This document shows, piece by piece, positions 1 through 6,547 of a stretch of DNA of 7,673 bases (position 1 is its first letter; every line of letters starts with the position of its first letter). A program made the translations under genes and the position numbers. Below the pieces are notes generated by a model, which searched no databases, had not been told where the DNA came from, and saw nothing but the letters and a program-made list of their open reading frames with translations. Origin of the DNA: Methylophilaceae bacterium UBA5127 (GTDB taxonomy: Bacteria > Pseudomonadota > Gammaproteobacteria > Burkholderiales > Methylophilaceae); assembly GCA_002414145.1 (NCBI GenBank), contig DHYP01000027.1, forward strand, positions 28,278 through 35,950. The letters are read 5' to 3'.

Positions 1-354
1 AAGTTCTACCGAAAATCGACGGCCAATTTCTTCTATCATCCCCGTTTTAGGTTTACGGCAATCACAATGATCGTCTGCACAATGTGGACAATAAAACATC
101 GCATCGATACGCCCCCCCATTTGTGCCAGCGCTTTTTGCATTTTGTCGTGTATGGCATTCAGCGTCGCCATATCAAACATACCACGTGCAATACCAGATT
201 GATTGGTCGCAATCGCCACACGATAGCCATGCTGATTGAGCAGTGCAATCGCTTCTAAACTACCAGAAATAGGAATCCATTCATTCGGACTCTTAATAAA
301 AGTCGCGCTGTCTCTGTTAATAACACCATCGCGGTCCAAAATAACTAATTTCAT
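1..354 (-). CDS. gmhB: D-glycero-beta-D-manno-heptose 1,7-bisphosphate 7-phosphatase, 5' part (C-terminus beyond window)
   Basis: This cytoplasmic HAD-superfamily phosphatase removes the 7-phosphate from heptose 1,7-bisphosphate in the ADP-heptose branch of LPS-core synthesis. The first 118 codons are present and run in frame to the window edge; the E. coli protein has about 190 residues. Motif I is LDRDGVIN, with D7 as expected nucleophile and D9 as acid/base. Motif II is ATNQSG (T50-G54). The GmhB-type zinc site follows as C89-x-H91 and C97-x-C99 with the short-loop spacing, leading into CRKPKTGM (K101). This zinc loop separates GmhB from the HisB phosphatase domain and other HAD enzymes. 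The third, metal-binding HAD motif lies outside the window. The ATG start at 354 is set by the position of motif I; no clear Shine-Dalgarno precedes it. It is third in line after glyQ and glyS, 124 bp behind the glyS stop, and a palindromic repeat fills most of that gap. Confidence 0.92.
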   Translation of the reverse strand, partial: MKLVILDRDGVINRDSATFIKSPNEWIPISGSLEAIALLNQHGYRVAIATNQSGIARGMFDMATLNAIHDKMQKALAQMGGRIDAMFYCPHCADDHCDCRKPKTGMIEEIGRRFSVEL

Positions 355-382
355 AGGTGTACGAGTTTCATTTCTTCACTCC

Positions 383-457
383 GTCATTCCTGTGAAAACT
401 GGAATCCAGTTCGAATGTATAAAACCTAAAATAGATTCCCGTTTTCGCGGGAATGAC
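383..457. repeat. Paired inverted dRS3/REP-like palindrome between glyS and gmhB
   Basis: Two 27-bp arms, 383-409 and 431-457, are inverted copies of each other (22 of 27 positions identical) around a 21-bp AT-rich spacer. Each arm is itself a small hairpin. The core of the right arm, 435-454, fits ATTCCC-N8-GGGAAT exactly. The left core, 386-405, is a decayed version (ATTCCT ... TGGAAT). This is the pattern of the dRS3 repeats of Neisseria and of similar REP-like palindromes scattered through many proteobacterial genomes. The element starts 21 bp after the glyS stop and ends 28 bp before gmhB, so it would fold into a long stem in a glyQS-gmhB transcript. No T-run follows on either strand, so it is not a standard intrinsic terminator. 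It may stabilise or attenuate the messenger; that is inference. Confidence 0.85.
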
Positions 458-478
458 AAAATTAGGATGCATGTTGAT

Positions 479-2602
479 TTAGCCCGCCAATTTCGACAAA
501 TCTGCCACGCGGTTCATGGTTTGGTGCAAAATCGCCAGCAAACCTAAACGATTCGCTTTAAGCGCTGGGTCGTCCGCATTTACCATCACGTTGTCAAAAA
601 AATCATCCACGGGCGCTTTCAACGCAGCTAGTGCTTGTAACGAGCCAGTGTAGTCGCCACTTTCAAACAGCTTATCGGCTTGCGGTTTCACTTGGCTTAA
701 CGCCCTATTGAGAGCGATTTCTGCTGGCTCTTGCAGTAAATTGGCGTTTACTTCCGCCTTCACTTCGCCTTCCACTTTTTTCAAAATGTTCGACACGCGT
801 TTATTGGCGGCAGCAAGGGCGGGGGCTTCAGCTAAGGCGGCAAATGTTTTTACTGCAGTGAGTCTTCTTGGTACTTCAGATAACTGATTCGGCGCAAGCG
901 ATAATACTGCATCGACTTCTTGCGGGCTGTTGCCTGCATCGCGCAAGTTCACCGCCAAGCGATCAAAACAAAACTCTTTAACTCCAAAACGCGCTTCTGG
1001 ATTCGTAACGAATTGTAAGAATGCAATCTCCAATACAGCATCCAACGACAACGAGAACTTGCAATCTATCAGCATTCTAATAATGCCCAACGACTGACGA
1101 CGCAAAGCAAATGGGTCTTTATCACCCGTAGGTTTTTCACCAATGCTAAATAAACCAACCAAGGTCTCAAGCTTATCTGCTAATGCCACGATTATGCCTA
1201 CTTGATTGCGCGGCAGTTCATCTCCCGCAAAGCGCGGTTTGTAATGGTCTTCAATCGCATAGGCTACATCGTTATCCAAGCCTTCGTGTTGCGCATAGTA
1301 GCGCCCCATAATACCTTGCAACTCTGGAAACTCACCCACCATATCAGTGATTAAATCTGCTTTTGAGAGCTTGGCGGCAAGCTCTACTTTAGCAACTAAA
1401 TTTGCATCACCCAACTGTGCGGCAATGGCTTTGGCAATGGCAACTACACGCATATTGCGCTCACCTTGACTACCCAATTTATTGTGGTAAACCACTTTAC
1501 CCAAACCTTCTAGACGGCTTTCTAGCGTTTTTTTACGGTCTTGGTCAAAGAAGAATTTTGCATCTGCTAAGCGTGGACGCACCACACGTTCGTTACCGCC
1601 TATCACTTTGCTGGGGTCTTTGGGCGAAATGTTCGATACGATTAAAAACTTGTTGGTGAGTTTGCCATTTGCATCTAACAATGGGAAATATTTTTGATTC
1701 GCCTTCATGGTCAAAATCAAACACTCTTGCGGAACTTCCAAAAACTCAGATTCAAATTGCCCAAGCAATACGTTTGGACGTTCTACCAACGCGGTCACTT
1801 CGTCTAACAAGGCATCATCTTCAATCGGCTTTAGGCCTTCTTTAGCGGCGGCAGCGGCAAGCTGTTTCGCAATCTTAGCTTTACGCGCTTCAAAGCTGGC
1901 AATCACCGCGCCTTCATCGGCTAATTGCTGTGCATAGCTGTCTGCATTTTTGAGGGTAATCGTTGGTGTTTTTGCCTCAAAGCGATGGCCTTGTGTTGTG
2001 TTGCTGGCTTGCAAACCAAGCACGGAAATAGGCACAATATCACTGCCATGCAAGGCTACTAAACCATGCGCCGGGCGTACAAAGTTGACACTCTCCCAGC
2101 CATCATTAATTTGGTAAGTCATTACCTTTGGGATAGGTAGCTTTCTTAAAGATTCATGAAGTGCTGTTTCAAGCGCATTTTGTAGTGGGCTACCAGCAGC
2201 TATCGCTGAATGAAATAAAACATCATTTTTCCCATCGTTTTCTGATGTCACACGTTCTTTGACAATTTGCTCAAAATTAACATCTTCATGATAGCCACAT
2301 GTCGAGATTAATTTTTTGATTAGAGCTTGGGTTGGTTTGCCGTTTGTGTCTAAACCAACTGATACAGGTACTAACTTATCCTTTTTAGATTTTTCGGGCG
2401 AAACTTCTAATACATCTGTTATTTGAGCGGCCAATCTTCTTGGGCTAGCAAATACAGTTAATTTTGAATTAGAGTCAGATAAAAAATCTCCACTTTTCAG
2501 ATATTGGAATATCTCAGCCCCAAAAGCCTCGCCCAGTTTTTTCAGCGCTTTAGGCGGTAGCTCTTCTACAAATAATTCTACTAATAAATTGTTGGTACTC
2601 AT
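479..2602 (-). CDS. glyS: Glycyl-tRNA synthetase beta subunit
   Basis: This is the beta subunit of the bacterial alpha2beta2 glycyl-tRNA synthetase, which charges tRNA-Gly in the cytoplasm; beta mainly supplies tRNA recognition. It has 707 residues against 689 in E. coli, so it is full length. Conserved blocks lie in the expected order: [10 protein letters not shown] (11-20), ASPRRLA (52-58), LPIPKVM (155-161), NFVRPAHGL (173-181), GHRF (205-208), MKANQKYFP (299-307), [16 protein letters not shown] (337-352), PRFAGDELP (456-464), [10 protein letters not shown] (493-502) and [11 protein letters not shown] (597-607). The C-terminal part (about 580-700) matches the DALR-type anticodon-binding region. 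The ATG start at 2602 overlaps the glyQ stop as ATGA, so translation is probably coupled. One oddity: the part coding residues about 28-147 has about 37% GC, against about 49% near the C-terminus, and is less conserved. Confidence 0.98.
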   Translation of the reverse strand: MSTNNLLVELFVEELPPKALKKLGEAFGAEIFQYLKSGDFLSDSNSKLTVFASPRRLAAQITDVLEVSPEKSKKDKLVPVSVGLDTNGKPTQALIKKLISTCGYHEDVNFEQIVKERVTSENDGKNDVLFHSAIAAGSPLQNALETALHESLRKLPIPKVMTYQINDGWESVNFVRPAHGLVALHGSDIVPISVLGLQASNTTQGHRFEAKTPTITLKNADSYAQQLADEGAVIASFEARKAKIAKQLAAAAAKEGLKPIEDDALLDEVTALVERPNVLLGQFESEFLEVPQECLILTMKANQKYFPLLDANGKLTNKFLIVSNISPKDPSKVIGGNERVVRPRLADAKFFFDQDRKKTLESRLEGLGKVVYHNKLGSQGERNMRVVAIAKAIAAQLGDANLVAKVELAAKLSKADLITDMVGEFPELQGIMGRYYAQHEGLDNDVAYAIEDHYKPRFAGDELPRNQVGIIVALADKLETLVGLFSIGEKPTGDKDPFALRRQSLGIIRMLIDCKFSLSLDAVLEIAFLQFVTNPEARFGVKEFCFDRLAVNLRDAGNSPQEVDAVLSLAPNQLSEVPRRLTAVKTFAALAEAPALAAANKRVSNILKKVEGEVKAEVNANLLQEPAEIALNRALSQVKPQADKLFESGDYTGSLQALAALKAPVDDFFDNVMVNADDPALKANRLGLLAILHQTMNRVADLSKLAG

Positions 2603-3528
2603 GCTGCAACTTTCTTGTTTTGTTCTATTTGGGCGAGTACTTCATCTGCCCATGCCTTTGGCGCCATCGGGAAGCCCAAGCGCGTGCGACTATCTAGGTA
2701 GCTGGCGGCTACGCTTCTAGCCAAGTTGCGGATGCGACCGATATAAGCGGCGCGTTCGGTGACAGAAATCGCGCCACGTGCATCTAACAAGTTAAAAGTA
2801 TGTGCTGCTTTGAGCACTTGCTCGTAAGCTGGCAAGGCAAGTTGATTTTCCATCAAATGTTTGGCTTGTTTTTCGTGTGCGTTAAAGGCTGTAAGCAAGA
2901 AATCAACGTCCGAATGCTCAAAGTTATAAGCCGATTGCTCTTTCTCGTTTTGCAAGAACACATCGCCATATTTTACGCCGGGTGAATACTCTAAGTCATA
3001 GACGTTCTCAACGCCTTGCAAATACATGGCTAAGCGCTCTAAACCGTAAGTAATTTCGCCCGTAATCGGTTTGCAGTTAATGCCGCCGACTTGTTGAAAA
3101 TAAGTAAATTGTGTGACTTCCATGCCGTTGAGCCAAACCTCCCAGCCCAATCCCCATGCGCCTAACGTTGGGTTCTCCCAATCATCCTCTACAAAGCGGA
3201 TGTCATTTTCTTTTAAATCAAAACCGAGCGCCTCAAGTGAGCCTAGGTAAAGCTCTAAAATATTGGCAGGTGCAGGTTTGAGCACGACTTGAAACTGGTA
3301 GTAATGTTGCAAGCGGTTAGGGTTTTCACCATAACGGCCATCTTTTGGGCGACGGCTTGGCTGCACGTAAGCGGCCTTCCAAGGCTCTGGGCCGAGTGCG
3401 CGCAAAAATGTAGCGGTGTGGCTGGTGCCTGCACCGACTTCCATATCGTAAGGTTGCAACAGCGTACAGCCTTGTTTGTCCCAATAGGACTGTAGGTTTA
3501 AAATGATTTGCTGAAAGGTCAACACCAT
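2599..3528 (-). CDS. glyQ: Glycyl-tRNA synthetase alpha subunit
   Basis: This is the catalytic alpha subunit of tetrameric glycyl-tRNA synthetase, a class II enzyme that activates glycine with ATP. From the chosen start it has 309 residues (E. coli about 303). Hallmarks are [17 protein letters not shown] (19-35), [19 protein letters not shown] (54-72, including the class II motif 2 arginines), [20 protein letters not shown] (111-130), [13 protein letters not shown] (137-149), [15 protein letters not shown] (155-169, motif 3-like) and [15 protein letters not shown] (245-259). The ATG at 3528 gives MVLTFQQ, which aligns with the normal N-terminus. An in-frame TTG at 3549 would add seven residues (MIQRIKT) and is less likely. 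No strong Shine-Dalgarno lies in front of either start. It is the first gene of the minus-strand operon, overlaps glyS by 4 bases and is divergent from the efflux operon. Confidence 0.98.
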   Translation of the reverse strand: MVLTFQQIILNLQSYWDKQGCTLLQPYDMEVGAGTSHTATFLRALGPEPWKAAYVQPSRRPKDGRYGENPNRLQHYYQFQVVLKPAPANILELYLGSLEALGFDLKENDIRFVEDDWENPTLGAWGLGWEVWLNGMEVTQFTYFQQVGGINCKPITGEITYGLERLAMYLQGVENVYDLEYSPGVKYGDVFLQNEKEQSAYNFEHSDVDFLLTAFNAHEKQAKHLMENQLALPAYEQVLKAAHTFNLLDARGAISVTERAAYIGRIRNLARSVAASYLDSRTRLGFPMAPKAWADEVLAQIEQNKKVAA

Positions 3529-3571
3529 GGTTTTTATTCGTTGAATCAAAACTGCAATTTTACCCTAGAAA

Positions 3572-3599
3572 AGCATATGCTAACCAACATCCTTTTCAA
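3572..3599 (-). promoter_or_regulatory. Candidate sigma70 promoter for glyQ-glyS-gmhB
   Basis: Reading the minus strand, TTGAAA (3599-3594, 5 of 6 to consensus) is followed after 16 bp by TATGCT (3577-3572, 4 of 6). This would start transcription about 40 bases ahead of the glyQ ATG. The -10 lies within a perfect 10-bp palindrome, AGCATATGCT (3572-3581). A competing site is the perfect TATAAT at 3684-3679 on the same strand, but it has no recognisable -35 at 15-19 bp. Assignment is by eye only. Confidence 0.35.
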
Positions 3600-3611
3600 T
3601 AATGCAAACCG

Positions 3612-3634
3612 CAACAATTCTTAATGGATTGTTG
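3612..3634. promoter_or_regulatory. Inverted repeat CAACAAT-N9-ATTGTTG in the divergent region
   Basis: CAACAAT (3612-3618) and ATTGTTG (3628-3634) are perfect 7-bp inverted repeats separated by 9 bp. The arms sit directly upstream of the candidate glyQ -35. They could be an operator or, if transcription starts at the more distant TATAAT, a leader hairpin. The arms are AT-rich and short, so chance is a real alternative. Confidence 0.3.
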
Positions 3635-3657
3635 TAAGTTGCGTATGTCATATGTAC

Positions 3658-3686
3658 TAGACACTACAGACTTTGGATATTATACC
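3658..3686 (+). promoter_or_regulatory. Candidate promoter of the efflux operon
   Basis: TAGACA (3658-3663, 5 of 6 to TTGACA) is followed after 17 bp by TATACC (3681-3686, 4 of 6 to TATAAT). This would give a leader of about 30 bases before the ATG at 3722. An inverted repeat (3668-3698) overlaps the -10, as expected for a repressed or switched promoter. The match is modest and other placements are possible. Confidence 0.3.
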
Positions 3687-3698
3687 TTGTGAAAGTCT
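3668..3698. promoter_or_regulatory. Possible operator: AGACTTT-N17-AAAGTCT inverted repeat
   Basis: Perfect 7-bp inverted repeats, AGACTTT (3668-3674) and AAAGTCT (3692-3698), have centres 24 bp apart, a little over two helical turns. Between them lie the candidate -10 of the efflux operon on the plus strand and a perfect TATAAT on the minus strand. A dimeric metal-responsive regulator could bind here. It does not match the CueR/MerR or CusR/CopR operator consensus that I know, so the regulator is unknown. Confidence 0.35.
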
Positions 3699-3721
3699 AT
3701 TGAGTTTGTTACATTCTATCT

Positions 3722-4117
3722 ATGCAATTGTTAAATAAAAAATTAAGGATAGTATGCTTGGTCGTATGGTTTTCCATACTGCAAGCCATGTCCCCCTTTG
3801 TGCACGCACATATTGGCAGTGACAATTCAGGCCAAATGAACGGCTTACATATCCATGCATTTAAGCTTTTACAAAAATCTGATCAAAATCACCACTTGTC
3901 TACTAATGATTTTGCATTTGATACGCACATTGTGGTGATTGATATAGCCATTCGACTGCTTTCTAACCATATATTTTCTGCATGTGCGTTAATTTTTGTA
4001 TTCCTTTTTTGTTGTAAAAATAGACAAATCTCACAATCTCCTCCACGCGTTATTCCCCTCAAAAAGTTTAACGATTGGTATTCTCAGCTTAAAGCGCGCG
4101 CACCACCACAGCCCTAA
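3722..4117 (+). CDS. Exported histidine-containing small membrane protein, first gene of the metal-efflux operon (function unknown)
   Basis: This 131-residue protein belongs to no family I can name with confidence. A basic, then hydrophobic N-terminus (residues 1-29, ending FVHA before H30) looks like an export signal. The following stretch, about 30-78, carries six histidines (30, 43, 45, 57, 58, 69), including the HIH pair at 43-45 and HH at 57-58. A second hydrophobic segment (about 79-98, LLSNHIF ... LFCC) should span the inner membrane. It leaves a basic, proline-containing tail (99-131, ending RAPPQP) in the cytoplasm, consistent with the positive-inside rule. The ATG at 3722 gives the signal peptide and an in-frame TGA lies seven codons upstream; there is no Shine-Dalgarno. 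It precedes the channel gene by 58 bp on the same strand. A periplasmic metal-binding or sensing role for the efflux system is inferred from position and histidines. Confidence 0.8.
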   Translation: MQLLNKKLRIVCLVVWFSILQAMSPFVHAHIGSDNSGQMNGLHIHAFKLLQKSDQNHHLSTNDFAFDTHIVVIDIAIRLLSNHIFSACALIFVFLFCCKNRQISQSPPRVIPLKKFNDWYSQLKARAPPQP

Positions 4118-4175
4118 AAATCATTCTTAGACTCGACAAAGATCGAGCACATATTCAATTGTTTTAGGAGCTTCC

Positions 4176-5420
4176 ATGAAAAATATCCAATTATTGGTTT
4201 GGATGATACTGTTTTGTTGCCTGCCTGCACATGCGCAAGAAATTGACGCAAATACCCATGAAGACACATTAATCACCAGTCCCAATTTAACACTACATGA
4301 TGTACTGGAGAAAACAGTGCAACATTCACCTGAGCAAGCTCGCATTAGAGCACAGGAATTTCAAGTCACCGCCAAACAAAAAATGGCTAACAGCTTTTTA
4401 CCACAAGCACCCAGTGTGTCTGTGTATCATCAAAACGATACCTTAGGCAATGGCCGCAATGAGCGAGATTGGCAAGCTGAATTAGAGCTTCCCGTTTGGC
4501 TGCCAAAACAAAAAAATGCTCGGGCTGAAGTGGCGAATCAAAGCGCATTGCAGTTAAACGCAGATACCGAAAGTGTGCGTGCTCTTGTCGCTGGCGCGCT
4601 TCGTGAGGCATTATGGGAGATTGCGTTAAACAGAAACGAAGTATCACTTTTTCAGGAGAAAGTTAATAATGCACAGCGGCTGGAAGCAGATACTTTAAAA
4701 AAATTCCAGGCTGGAGAGCTCGCAAAAACAGATCTTATGCTCGCGCAACAGGAAACGCTGATTGCGCAAAAAAACCTGATACGCGCTAATGCTGAATTGA
4801 TGCATGCGCATTATCGCTATATTGTTTTGACAGGTCAAAAAGAAATCCCTGTGCAGTTTGAAGAAACGCGATCATCTTTAGAAGGCTACGAAGAATCCCC
4901 TGTATGGAAAGCTGCTGAAGCTAAAATTACACTTGCACAAAGCGAGCGTACTCTTTCGCAAATCGAAAAACGTGAAAATCCCCAAGTGATTTTAAATGCC
5001 CGCTCAGCACAAGGTGCATTTGATAATGCATATAATCAAAGTGTAGGGGTCAAGATCCGCATTCCATTGGATAGCGCAGTACGTAGCGCTCCCGTCATTG
5101 CCACTTCTGAGCAACAGCTGGGCATAGCTATTTCTGAACGAGATAAATTAAGGCTCGCTTTAGAGACACAACTGCACGAAGCCGAACATAATTTAATGAT
5201 TAGCCAGCAGGAGCTTGATATTGCTAAGCAGCAATACGAAATAGCTAAACACAGCGAGACGCTTGCACAAAAAGCTTATGCCCTAGGCGAGTTAGATTTA
5301 GTCAGCTTAATCAGAATTCAATCGCAAACGTTCGAAGCGGAGCGCAGCTATTCTAGGCGACAGTTACAAATAAAATGGGATATTGCACGCTACAACCAAG
5401 CGGTAGGGGTATTGCCATGA
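4176..5420 (+). CDS. TolC/CzcC-type outer-membrane efflux channel
   Basis: This is the outer-membrane duct of a tripartite RND metal efflux system, acting as a trimer from the periplasm through the outer membrane. It has 414 residues, usual for CzcC-like members. A signal peptide ends PAHA before Q21. There are cysteines at 14-15 but no lipobox (the residue before C14 is F), so it is probably not a lipoprotein, unlike CusC. The OEP fold appears as two related halves, about 37-220 and 240-412. Each contains a long alanine/glutamine-rich helix hairpin with the family turn: FQAGELAKTDLMLAQ at 177-191 and YALGELDLVSLIRIQ at 368-382. AGGAG at 4166-4170 lies 5 bp ahead of the ATG. The stop overlaps the adaptor start as ATGA. 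In the 58-bp gap upstream, a 5-bp hairpin (4132-4147) lacks a T-run and is not a terminator. Confidence 0.93.
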   Translation: MKNIQLLVWMILFCCLPAHAQEIDANTHEDTLITSPNLTLHDVLEKTVQHSPEQARIRAQEFQVTAKQKMANSFLPQAPSVSVYHQNDTLGNGRNERDWQAELELPVWLPKQKNARAEVANQSALQLNADTESVRALVAGALREALWEIALNRNEVSLFQEKVNNAQRLEADTLKKFQAGELAKTDLMLAQQETLIAQKNLIRANAELMHAHYRYIVLTGQKEIPVQFEETRSSLEGYEESPVWKAAEAKITLAQSERTLSQIEKRENPQVILNARSAQGAFDNAYNQSVGVKIRIPLDSAVRSAPVIATSEQQLGIAISERDKLRLALETQLHEAEHNLMISQQELDIAKQQYEIAKHSETLAQKAYALGELDLVSLIRIQSQTFEAERSYSRRQLQIKWDIARYNQAVGVLP

Positions 5421-6547
5421 AAACGAGTGAATTCAACCAAATTTTAATTGCTAGGTATCTTATGAAACATTGCTTATTCATTACGCTTTTGACTATGACG
5501 CTTAACACAGCTCAGGCAGAAGTCATCCAATTAACTTCAAGTCAAATCAATAACATGCAGATTAAAACAATCGCAATCAACCCAGACAGCGGAACATCAG
5601 CACGTCGATATAGTGCCGAGGTAATACTGCCGGCGACACAGCAGCGTATGATAACTGCGCCGCAGCAAGGGCTAATTGATGCATTACAGGTGAGCTTAGG
5701 CAACACTGTTAAAAAAGGTCAAGTCATTGCGCACATCTCTAGTCCAGAGTTAGTTTCTATTCAAAGTGATTACTTACAGACGCTTACTAAAAAAAATCTT
5801 GCTGAGGCAACTTTAAATAGAGATGGTGAACTATTGAAGGATGGCGTTATTGCAAAACGCCGCTATTTAGAGACTCAAAGCTTACATGAAGAATTAAGTG
5901 CGGCTTTGTCAGAAAAAAGACAAGCCCTCAAGATAGCCGGGATGTCGGAAGCTGCGATTCAGGCATTATCTCAAAGCAAAAAAATGACACAAGGCATTAG
6001 CATTGCTTCACCGATTAACGGTCAAGTCATCGAACAAATGGCCAATGTCGGACAGCGTATTGATAGTGCCACACCTATCTATAAAATTGCCCAGCTTAAC
6101 CCTTTATGGATTGAGATTAGCGTTCCTGTAGAAGAAGCATTATCGCTTAAAAGTGGCATGGTCATTGATATCCCAAAATTTCAGGCAAAAGGTGCCATCA
6201 CTACGGTGCTAAGAAGTCTCAACAAAAACAACCAAACCATGCAGGTGCGTGCAGAAATTAAACAAGGTTCAGACCACTTGGCTGTAGGTCAGCTTGTTGA
6301 AGCGGAAATTATCTTAGAAAAGCAAAACACACAGTTTACTGTACCAAGAGCCGCACTTGCCAGAAATAGCAATCAAGTCTTTGTATTTAAGCAATTGGCA
6401 AATGGCTTTGAAGCCGTGCCCATCTCACTCATCTCTGAGCAAGGAAATCAGGCGATTATACAAGCCCCCCTGTCCGCTAAAGATTCAATTGCCATCAGTG
6501 GCATAGCAGCGCTCAAAGGGAGTTGGTTAGGATTAGGTGGCAAATAA
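5417..6547 (+). CDS. Periplasmic adaptor (membrane fusion protein) of an RND heavy-metal efflux system, CzcB/CusB type
   Basis: The adaptor links the inner-membrane pump to the outer-membrane channel. Numbered from 5417 (376 residues), the first lipoyl half is about 79-112 (ITAPQQG ... GNTVKKGQVIAHI), a helical hairpin spans 113-190, and the second lipoyl half is 193-227 (ISIASPINGQVIEQ ... VGQRIDSATPIYKI). A beta-barrel (228-300) and membrane-proximal domain (305-370, VPRAAL onward) follow. Two starts compete. ATG 5417 overlaps the upstream stop (ATGA) and has AGGGG 7 bp before it. ATG 5462, with AGG 6 bp before it, gives a textbook signal peptide (MKHCLFITLL ... TAQA before E35). I chose 5417 for coupling; 5462 (361 residues) is nearly as likely. 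The mature protein has no cysteine, few histidines and no extra metal-binding domain. Its stop overlaps the pump start (TAATG). Confidence 0.93.
   Translation: MKTSEFNQILIARYLMKHCLFITLLTMTLNTAQAEVIQLTSSQINNMQIKTIAINPDSGTSARRYSAEVILPATQQRMITAPQQGLIDALQVSLGNTVKKGQVIAHISSPELVSIQSDYLQTLTKKNLAEATLNRDGELLKDGVIAKRRYLETQSLHEELSAALSEKRQALKIAGMSEAAIQALSQSKKMTQGISIASPINGQVIEQMANVGQRIDSATPIYKIAQLNPLWIEISVPVEEALSLKSGMVIDIPKFQAKGAITTVLRSLNKNNQTMQVRAEIKQGSDHLAVGQLVEAEIILEKQNTQFTVPRAALARNSNQVFVFKQLANGFEAVPISLISEQGNQAIIQAPLSAKDSIAISGIAALKGSWLGLGGK

Noticed and set aside
112..118. Run of seven C (seven G in the gmhB coding strand), a possible phase-variation tract in an LPS gene
   Set aside because: The run is short and the reading frame is intact through it into the zinc motif. 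Glycine codons at this point explain it; slippage would need population data.
67..258. Plus-strand open frame of 63 codons
   Set aside because: It lies entirely antisense to gmhB, whose minus-strand frame carries intact HAD and zinc motifs. No ribosome site and no recognisable protein features.
383..457. The palindrome as a rho-independent terminator of glyQS
   Set aside because: No T-run follows the stem on either strand, and the arms contain mismatches.
236..547. Plus-strand open frame of 103 codons containing VIPVKTGIQ and SRFRGND
   Set aside because: These peptide stretches are the translation of the paired palindromic repeat at 383-457. The rest of the frame is antisense to gmhB and glyS. 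Such repeat-derived frames are a well-known source of false proteins.
3550..3721. Glycine riboswitch or T-box leader for glyQ
   Set aside because: I could not find the conserved glycine-riboswitch core or a T-box motif in the 172-bp leader region, and there is no terminator hairpin with a U-run.
4132..4147. CTCGA-N6-TCGAG hairpin between the small protein and the channel gene
   Set aside because: A 5-bp stem with no T-run; too weak for a terminator and easily due to chance.
4127..4647. Minus-strand frames of 72 and 86 codons opposite the start of the channel gene
   Set aside because: They are antisense to a clear TolC-family frame with signal peptide and ribosome site. They show no domain or ribosome site.
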